A program made the translations under genes and the position numbers. This document shows, one piece after another, positions 8,871 to 13,680 of a stretch of DNA of 13,680 bases. Under the pieces are notes generated by a model. That model was not told the origin of the DNA and searched no databases. It worked only from the letters and a program-made list of their open reading frames with translations. Numbering within the stretch: the stretch's first letter is position 1; the number at the start of each line of letters is the position of its first letter. Source of the stretch: an uncultured Clostridia bacterium (GTDB lineage: Bacteria > Bacillota > Clostridia > Christensenellales > Borkfalkiaceae); assembly GCA_944372565.1 (NCBI GenBank), contig CALVZR010000164.1, positions 1 to 13,680 of the forward strand. The letters run 5' to 3'.

Positions 8871-9704
8871 ATGGATTTCAATCAGATCTGGCAGGAAATC
8901 GTCGGGTGGCTGAGCACGAGCGGCGTGAAACTCGTGATCGGGCTCATCGCGTTTTTCATCGTCTGCAAGCTCGTGAACGGGCTGAGCAAACGCATCAAAA
9001 AACGCATGGAGAAAAAGGGCGTGGAAAAGACCATCGTCGTCGTCACTTACAAGATTTTGCGGGTGGGGCTGAAAGCGCTCGTCTTTATCCTGCTCCTCGG
9101 TTTCTGGGGCATCGACACGGCGGGCATCGGCGCGGCGATCGCGTCCGTCGGCGTGGCGGTCGGCCTCGCGATGCAGGGCTCGCTTTCCAACCTCGCGGGC
9201 GGCATTCTCATCATCATTCTGCATCCCTTCCGCCTGGGCGATTACATCGAGGCGCAGGGGGAAGAGGGCACGGTGGAGGAGATCTCCATTTTCTACACCT
9301 ATCTCGCCTCTCCCGACAATAAGACCATTATGATCCCCAACGGCACGCTGCTCAACGGAAACATCGTGAATTATTCCAAGAAGAGCCTGCGGCGGGTGGA
9401 TCTGCTGTATTCGGTCAGCTATGCGCAGGATTTTGAAAAGGCGAAGGCTGTGATCCTGGACGTGATCAAGAACAACGAAATGATTCTGACCGACCCCGAA
9501 CCGCTCGTGCGGGTGAAAACGCACAACGCAAGTTCGATAGACATCGTCACCCGCGTGTGGGCGAACAGCGGCGATTATTGGAGCGTGTATTTCCAGATGC
9601 AGGAGGACGTGAAAAAGCGTTTCGACGCAGAAGGCATTGAAATTCCCTATCCGCAGCTCGACGTGCACCTCGATCAGACAGAAAAGAAAGAAGAAGCAAA
9701 CTGA
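8871..9704 (+). CDS. MscS-family small-conductance mechanosensitive channel
   Basis: This 277-residue membrane channel opens under membrane tension to release solutes during hypo-osmotic shock. A first hydrophobic segment (about residues 19-37) is followed by a basic stretch (SKRIKKRMEKKG), a second segment (about 61-80) and the pore-lining TM3, IASVGVAVGLAMQGSLSNLAGG, with its alternating Gly/Ala packing. The family signature HPFRLGDYIEAQGEEGTVEEI opens the cytoplasmic beta domain, which continues with MIPNGTLLNGNIVNYSKKSLRRVD. The C-terminal alpha/beta vestibule ends in a charged tail (QTEKKEEAN). The size and three-helix layout match the E. coli MscS type (286 residues). The start is fixed by CGGAGG seven bases upstream. 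It is transcribed alone and ends at a strong terminator. Confidence 0.95.
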   Translation: MDFNQIWQEIVGWLSTSGVKLVIGLIAFFIVCKLVNGLSKRIKKRMEKKGVEKTIVVVTYKILRVGLKALVFILLLGFWGIDTAGIGAAIASVGVAVGLAMQGSLSNLAGGILIIILHPFRLGDYIEAQGEEGTVEEISIFYTYLASPDNKTIMIPNGTLLNGNIVNYSKKSLRRVDLLYSVSYAQDFEKAKAVILDVIKNNEMILTDPEPLVRVKTHNASSIDIVTRVWANSGDYWSVYFQMQEDVKKRFDAEGIEIPYPQLDVHLDQTEKKEEAN

Positions 9705-9737
9705 AACCCCTTTGCGGCGCGGTTCGGCGCGCCGCGG

Positions 9738-9776
9738 AAAACTCCCCCGTTTTCGGCAGAAAACGGGGGAGTTTTT
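9738..9776 (+). terminator. Rho-independent terminator of mscS
   Basis: A 15-17 bp perfect stem, with arms 9738-9754 and 9759-9775 and core CTCCCCCGTTTTC, has a GGCA loop and ends in a T-run (9772-9776). It begins 34 bases after the mscS stop. Confidence 0.93.
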
Positions 9777-9870
9777 GTCGTAAAACGCGCTTTTCCACCC
9801 GCAGTAGAGTGCGAAAAATCGCTCCACGGCAGGGCGGGGCAGCCGTAGAGGAAAAGCGGGGCGAAATGGA

Positions 9871-9899
9871 GTGTAATTTTCCGGCGGACGGCATATGAT
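9871..9899 (+). promoter_or_regulatory. Possible promoter of the DegV gene
   Basis: A good -10 TATGAT at 9894-9899 is preceded at 17 bases by a poor -35 GTGTAA (9871-9876). It is the best candidate in the gap between the mscS terminator and the DegV start, and would give a leader of about 26 bases. Confidence 0.4.
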
Positions 9900-9931
9900 G
9901 GAAAAAAACGAAACAAAGAGGTGCTGAATAT

Positions 9932-10768
9932 ATGCTGAAAATCGCTGCGGACTCCTGTTCCAACATCACGATCGCCGAGGCAAAGGAACTCGGCATAGAA
10001 CTCATTCCCCTGACCATCAATTTCGACGACGAAAGTTATCTCGACGAAGTGGAGATGAGTAAGAAGGAATTTTACGAGCGGCTGGTCGCGTCCAAGACGA
10101 TGCCGAAAACTTCCCAGCCCTGCCCGTCTTTTTTTGAAGATCTGTTCACGCGGGCGAAGGAAAGCGGGGACGAAGTGCTGTTTATCTCGCTCTCTTCCAA
10201 ATTGTCGGGCACGTATCAGACCGCCGTGCAGGCGAAGGAGCGCGTGGGGTACGGCGGGGTTTACGTTTACGATTCCGAGCAGGTGGGGGAGTGCGTTGCT
10301 TTCCTCGTGCTCGAAGCCTTAAAATATAAAGACCTGCCCGCAAAGGAAGTCATCGCAAAGCTGGACGAACTCAAAAAGCGCGTGCGCGTGTATGCGGTGA
10401 TAGACACGCTGGAATATCTCCACCGCGGCGGACGGCTGAGCCGTTCGGTCGCCATCATCGGCTCTCTGCTCAACATCAAGCCGGTCGGCACGATGAAGGA
10501 CGGAATGGTGAACATCGTTTCCCGCCAGCGCGGCGTGCTCAAAGCGTGCAATTTCATCCGCGACCTCGTGGAAGAGGACGGCGTCGATCCCGCCTATCCC
10601 GTCTATTACGGATATTCGCTCGACAACGCGAACTGCCGCACGCTCGTTTCCAAAATTTCGCAGACGCCCGAGGAGGACCTCGCGCGGGCGAAAAACCTTT
10701 CGCACGTGATCGGCGCGCATATCAGAGCGAACTTCGCGTATATTATGTATGTGAAAAGACAGGTATAA
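9932..10768 (+). CDS. DegV family fatty-acid-binding protein
   Basis: This 278-residue protein belongs to the DegV (FakB-like) family, cytoplasmic two-domain proteins that hold a single fatty acid. Characterised FakB members present it to the kinase FakA for phosphorylation and membrane lipid synthesis. The family start KIAADSCSNI (beta strand and first Ser/Thr loop), the MPKTSQPCPSFF segment, the acyl-carboxylate contact region FISLSSKLSGTYQTA, DSEQVGECVAFLV and the interdomain EYLHRGGRLSRSVAIIGSLLNIKPV are all present. Length is typical. The ATG has AGAGGTG eight bases upstream. No fakA/DAK-type kinase lies beside it, so a FakB role is inferred from family only. It is a monocistronic unit ending at the compound inverted repeat. 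Confidence 0.94.
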   Translation: MLKIAADSCSNITIAEAKELGIELIPLTINFDDESYLDEVEMSKKEFYERLVASKTMPKTSQPCPSFFEDLFTRAKESGDEVLFISLSSKLSGTYQTAVQAKERVGYGGVYVYDSEQVGECVAFLVLEALKYKDLPAKEVIAKLDELKKRVRVYAVIDTLEYLHRGGRLSRSVAIIGSLLNIKPVGTMKDGMVNIVSRQRGVLKACNFIRDLVEEDGVDPAYPVYYGYSLDNANCRTLVSKISQTPEEDLARAKNLSHVIGAHIRANFAYIMYVKRQV

Positions 10769-10789
10769 AACCCTTTTTTGCGGAAAAGA

Positions 10790-10884
10790 AAAGCGCCGCC
10801 CTTCACAATGAAGTGCACCCCGAAGTCTGGATAGACTTTTGGAGGCGCATATCATAAACGAAGGGCGGCGCTTTGAAATTTTTT
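10790..10884. terminator. Compound inverted repeat, bidirectional terminator between DegV and histidine kinase genes
   Basis: Perfect 14-bp arms (AAAGCGCCGCCCTT at 10790-10803 and its complement at 10861-10874) enclose 57 bases. Rightward the stem is followed by GAAA and eight or more T residues. Leftward it is followed by an A/T-rich U-like tract. The interior folds further: AAGTCT (10823-10828) with AGACTT (10833-10838), and CTTCA (10801-10805) with TGAAG (10809-10813), which competes with the outer arm. It is much larger than an ordinary terminator and could be a small structured RNA or a dispersed repeat. Confidence 0.7.
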
Positions 10885-10885
10885 T

Positions 10886-12052
10886 TCAGAATACGAGGGT
10901 GAAGGTGACGGACTTTTTATCTTCGACGGAAGCGGAAATCTTCCATTTGTTGATGTCCGCGATCTTCTTGGCGATGGAAAGCCCCAGCCCGCTGCCGCCC
11001 GTTTCGCGGTTGCGGGAATTGTCCGCGCGGTAGAACCTGTCGAAAATCTTTTCCTTCGCGTCTATGGAGATGGTGTTGCTGCGGTTATATACCGAAAACA
11101 CCGCCTTGTTGTCGCCGCTCTTTTTTAAGGAAAGATAGATCTTGTCGTCGTCGGCATATTTGAGCGCGTTGTCGATGAGGATGGTCGCGATCTTTTCCAC
11201 GGAATCCCTGTCGCAGGCGATCACGATGTTCGGCTCGAAATCGGTGACGATCTCCTTGTTCCGCTCGAAGGCGAGCGCGTCGAACTGCAGCGCGCATTTG
11301 GAGATGATCGCGCTCACGTTCTGCTCGCTCTTGTCGAGCAGCGCCTTGGTTTCGTCCATCTTGGCGAGGGAGAGGAGGTCGGAAATGAGCGAATTCATGC
11401 GGCGCGACTGGGCGCGGATATTATCGATATATTCGTTGTCCTGTTCGAGCGCGAGCACGTCCGCCGAGGCGGAGATGATGGAAAGGGGGGTTTTGAGTTC
11501 GTGGCTGGCGTCCGAAATAAAGCGGTTCTGCTGGATAAAGGCGTTCTGCACGGGTTTCATCACGAGATAGGAAAAGCCCCACACGATGAAAAAGAGCGCG
11601 AGATACGCCCCCGCGAGCACGAGCACGGTGAAAGTAACGGACTGGTCTTCAAAATTTTTTTCTATCGTGCGGTCGGCGGCGATGAAAATCGTGCTCTCGA
11701 CTTTTTCCAAGATGGAGTAATACACGTTGCCGATCTGCCCGCGGTCTTCTCCCGCGGCAACCGCCTGATCGTAAAGCTCCATCACGCTTTCTTCGGTGAA
11801 ACACGCCGAGTCGAAAATGATGTTTTCCTGTCCGCTCGCGGAAATGCGCAGAACGGCGGCACGCGGAACCTCCACGCCTTCGAGGGAGCCGCCCGGCTTT
11901 ACCTTGATAATGATTTCGCCGAACGTGGCGTCCGCGCTCATGACGATGCGGTTATGAATGAGCCCGTAGGTCGCCGCGCCCATGATGATGAATATCCCGA
12001 GCAGGATAAACATCGTCACGGTGACGAACTTAACCCTGGCCGCCCTTAGCAT
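10886..12052 (-). CDS. Sensor histidine kinase of a two-component system
   Basis: This 388-residue membrane kinase autophosphorylates on His and passes the phosphate to the regulator encoded just upstream. TM1 (about residues 9-32), an extracytoplasmic sensor region of about 106 residues and TM2 (about 139-165) precede the HisKA dimerisation domain with phospho-acceptor His184 in SDASHELKTPL. The HATPase domain shows the N-box (LIDNALKYADDD), an F-box-like IFDRFYRADNSRNRETGG and the G2 box GSGLGLSIAKKIA. No PAS domain is seen, and the linker after TM2 is short. The sensor region resembles no ligand-binding domain that I recognise. The ATG lies inside the 3' end of the regulator gene (23-base overlap), with GGAGG six bases upstream (12063-12059), indicating translational coupling. 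Confidence 0.94.
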   Translation of the reverse strand: MLRAARVKFVTVTMFILLGIFIIMGAATYGLIHNRIVMSADATFGEIIIKVKPGGSLEGVEVPRAAVLRISASGQENIIFDSACFTEESVMELYDQAVAAGEDRGQIGNVYYSILEKVESTIFIAADRTIEKNFEDQSVTFTVLVLAGAYLALFFIVWGFSYLVMKPVQNAFIQQNRFISDASHELKTPLSIISASADVLALEQDNEYIDNIRAQSRRMNSLISDLLSLAKMDETKALLDKSEQNVSAIISKCALQFDALAFERNKEIVTDFEPNIVIACDRDSVEKIATILIDNALKYADDDKIYLSLKKSGDNKAVFSVYNRSNTISIDAKEKIFDRFYRADNSRNRETGGSGLGLSIAKKIADINKWKISASVEDKKSVTFTLVF

Positions 12053-12722
12053 TGTTTTCCTCCAGAATATAGCCGATCCCGCGGAGCGAGCGGATATTCA
12101 CGCGGGAAGAAAGCAGGTTGAGTTTTTTGCGCAGAAAGGAAACGTGCACCTCGATGGCGTTGTATTCCGCCTCGCTGTCGAAACCCCAGATCTTTTCGAT
12201 CAGCCTTTCCTTGTTGATTGCCTTTCCGCCGTTTAAAATGAGCATCTCCATAATCTGAAATTCCTTCTTGCCGAGGGAAATTTCCTGCCCGTTGCAGGAA
12301 AGCGAACAGTTGTCCCGATTGAAGGAGAGGTCGCCGAACACGAGCGTATCGCCCACGAACTGCGTCTTTCTGCGGAGCAGCGCCTTGATGCGGGCAAGCA
12401 GTTCTTCCGATTCGAAGGGCTTGGCGAGATAGTCGTCCGCGCCGAGATTGAGCCCGTATATTTTATCGTAGGTCTGCGATTTCGCGCTCAGCATCAGCAC
12501 GGGGGTGGAGATGCGGTTGTTCCGGAGTTCGCGGATGATTTCGTATCCGTTCATCTTGGGCAGCATAATGTCCAGAATGATCACGTCGTAGATGTTGGAA
12601 AGGGCCTTGTCCAGCCCGTCCTCGCCGTCGTAGGCGCAGTCGGTATTGTAGTTGTTCTTTTTCAAGATGGCGGAAAGCGCCTTCACGAGTTGTACTTCGT
12701 CGTCCACAATGAGAATTTTCAT
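12030..12722 (-). CDS. OmpR/PhoB-family response regulator
   Basis: This 230-residue DNA-binding regulator is controlled by phosphorylation. The receiver domain has the acidic pair Asp7-Asp8, phospho-acceptor Asp51 (IILDIMLPKMNGYE), switch Ser79 and Lys101 in DYLAKPF. The C-terminal winged helix (from about residue 130) contains LGKKEFQIMEMLILNGGKAINKERLIEKIWG and the recognition-helix stretch NAIEVHVSFLRKKL, ending GIGYILEE. All phosphorylation residues are intact. It is the first gene of the leftward pair. The target is unknown, but two TTCAAC repeats at its own promoter fit autoregulation and may also influence the divergent gene. Confidence 0.95.
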   Translation of the reverse strand: MKILIVDDEVQLVKALSAILKKNNYNTDCAYDGEDGLDKALSNIYDVIILDIMLPKMNGYEIIRELRNNRISTPVLMLSAKSQTYDKIYGLNLGADDYLAKPFESEELLARIKALLRRKTQFVGDTLVFGDLSFNRDNCSLSCNGQEISLGKKEFQIMEMLILNGGKAINKERLIEKIWGFDSEAEYNAIEVHVSFLRKKLNLLSSRVNIRSLRGIGYILEENNAKGGQG

Positions 12723-12755
12723 ACGATAAGTATCCCTCTATTGTCTGTTTTTTAC

Positions 12756-12788
12756 AGTATAGCACGAAACCGTTGAAAATGGGTTGAA
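12756..12788 (-). promoter_or_regulatory. Response-regulator promoter with PhoB-like direct repeat
   Basis: On the minus strand a good -10 TATACT (12761-12756) has no recognisable -35. Instead two TTCAAC hexamers (12788-12783 and 12777-12772) repeat with an 11-base period and cover the -35 position. This is the arrangement used by OmpR/PhoB-type activators that replace a missing -35. Confidence 0.55.
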
Positions 12789-12813
12789 ATTTTCGCAAAA
12801 AATTTTCGTTTCC

Positions 12814-12839
12814 GCGGAAAAAAAGGTTTCTTTTTCCGC
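12814..12839. repeat. Inverted repeat in the regulator/beta-helix intergenic gap
   Basis: Perfect 9-base arms GCGGAAAAA (12814-12822) and TTTTTCCGC (12831-12839) enclose an 8-base loop. It lies between two divergent genes and has no T-run that would make it a terminator, so a protein-binding or leader role is possible. The rest of the 184-base gap is A/T-rich. A weak TTTACG-N16-TTCAAT pair (12857-12884) may be the promoter of the rightward gene. Confidence 0.35.
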
Positions 12840-12906
12840 AGACGGAATGTGAAAAGTTTACGAAAAATTTATTTTTCTTTCAATCGGGATTCAAGGTTCG
12901 CGCCTT

Positions 12907-13638
12907 ATGATGGAAAAAACGGAACCAAAGAGCGATTTGCGAACGAGTCCGTTTTTCGGGAAAACAATTATGGGAAGAATCATCCTGCTCATCCTTTCGG
13001 TCTGCATCGCGCTGTTTTTGTCTTTCTCCAGCGTGAAAGACGAAAGCGACAGCCGCACGAAATCCGACGGCGCGGAAGTCGGCTTTGCCGATACGGCCGT
13101 GCGGACGGAAACGCCTTTGCAACGGGCGGAAACGGCGGGCGCGACGAAAATCGTTTTAAACGACGGCGGCTGTTCGGTGGAAGGAGAGGGCGCGCGCGTT
13201 TCCGCGGGCGGCGTATTCATCGAAGGCGCGGGCACTTACGTTATCAGCGGCACGCTGACGGACGGGCAGGTGTACGCGGAGGCGGAAGGCCCGCTCGAAA
13301 TCGTGCTCGACGGCGCGAAGATCTCTTCCTCGAAGGGCTCGGCGCTCACCGTGCTGGGAGAACAGGCGCGCATCGTGCTCGCGGACGGGAGCGAAAACGA
13401 ACTGACCGACGCGGAGAGCTACGGCAGCGGGGAATACTCCCAGGGCTGCGTCTTTGCGGAAAAGAATCTTGTGATCTCGGGCGGCGGCTCGCTCCGCGTG
13501 AACGGCAACTATGCCGACGGCATCGCGTGCGGGGAAGAACTTTTAATCGAAAGCGGTTCGCTGTGCGTGAGCGCGGCGCGCTACGGGCTGAAGGGCGGTT
13601 CGGTGCTGCTTTCGGGCGGCTCCGTGGTGTTCGCCTGA
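12907..13638 (+). CDS. Membrane-anchored carbohydrate-binding protein, Cthe_2159-like beta-helix (short form)
   Basis: This 243-residue protein has a 21-residue basic N-tail, one hydrophobic segment (about residues 23-39, IILLILSVCIALFLSFSS) acting as signal or anchor, a polar linker and, from about residue 77, a repeat domain of the Cthe_2159 type. These are right-handed beta-helix domains reported to bind acidic polysaccharides. Family landmarks are GAGTYVISGTLTDGQVYAEA, LEIVLDGAKISSSKGSAL, a Leu/Thr-rich strand NELTDAESYGSGEYSQGCVFAEKNL, GGSLRVNGNYADGIACGEEL and GGSVLLSGGSVVFA. It stops at TGA directly after the last strand, whereas relatives usually continue with more coils and a Gly/Ala-rich tail. 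No frame downstream resumes the homology. The start is uncertain: 12907 has only a weak AAGG upstream, and the ATG at 12970 would begin right at the hydrophobic segment. It is divergent from the two-component genes and may be a target of that regulator (inference). Confidence 0.75.
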   Translation: MMEKTEPKSDLRTSPFFGKTIMGRIILLILSVCIALFLSFSSVKDESDSRTKSDGAEVGFADTAVRTETPLQRAETAGATKIVLNDGGCSVEGEGARVSAGGVFIEGAGTYVISGTLTDGQVYAEAEGPLEIVLDGAKISSSKGSALTVLGEQARIVLADGSENELTDAESYGSGEYSQGCVFAEKNLVISGGGSLRVNGNYADGIACGEELLIESGSLCVSAARYGLKGGSVLLSGGSVVFA

Positions 13639-13680
13639 GCCGTATTTTTTGAAAAAATCCGGTAAAATCGCAAAAATTTT

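Noticed and set aside
9871..9931. Riboswitch upstream of the DegV gene
   Set aside because: The distance from the likely start site to the ATG is only about 26 bases, and no conserved aptamer element is visible.
13636..13680. Continuation of the beta-helix gene in another frame after the TGA
   Set aside because: The alternative frames give short non-homologous peptides (for example PEPYFLKKSGKIAKI) and the sequence turns A/T-rich like an intergenic region.

Overview
The window is a 13.7-kb chromosomal stretch of a GC-rich, spore-forming, Gram-positive (Clostridia-type) bacterium. The evidence is the 3' part of spoIVA, SecII lipoprotein export, a Firmicutes-style ValRS, a DegV protein, GGAGG-type ribosome binding sites and TTGACA/TATAAT promoters. 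There is no sign of a plasmid, phage, IS element, CRISPR array, tRNA or rRNA.

Layout, left to right: spoIVA (5' end missing) with a terminator; a 328-base non-coding gap holding degenerate repeats and a promoter; a Gfo/Idh/MocA oxidoreductase; a bidirectional terminator; a leftward ABC-uptake operon (lipoprotein binding protein, then ATPase, then permease); divergent from it, valS; a terminator; a leftward phosphopantetheinyl transferase; divergent from it, a MscS channel with a terminator; a DegV lipid-binding protein; an 85-base compound inverted repeat; a leftward two-component system (response regulator, then histidine kinase); and, divergent from that, a short membrane-anchored Cthe_2159-type carbohydrate-binding protein.

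The most striking observation is that two otherwise intact genes, valS (normally essential) and the ABC permease, are each interrupted once by an in-frame TAG. There is no frameshift, and conserved sequence resumes at the next codon. None of the twelve genes uses TAG as its terminal stop (8 TGA, 4 TAA). This suggests that TAG is read as an amino acid in this organism, through reassignment or an efficient amber suppressor. Two point mutations or consensus errors remain possible. The window holds no tRNA or release-factor gene that would settle it.

Smaller signals concern promoter architecture. Both divergent gene pairs (ABC operon/valS and PPTase/mscS) share one TTGACAA-type heptamer as back-to-back -35 elements. 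The PPTase promoter sits so close to its ATG that the mRNA should be leaderless. The response-regulator promoter has no -35 but carries two 11-bp-spaced TTCAAC repeats, as expected for PhoB/OmpR-type autoactivation. valS has a perfect consensus promoter and no room for a T-box.
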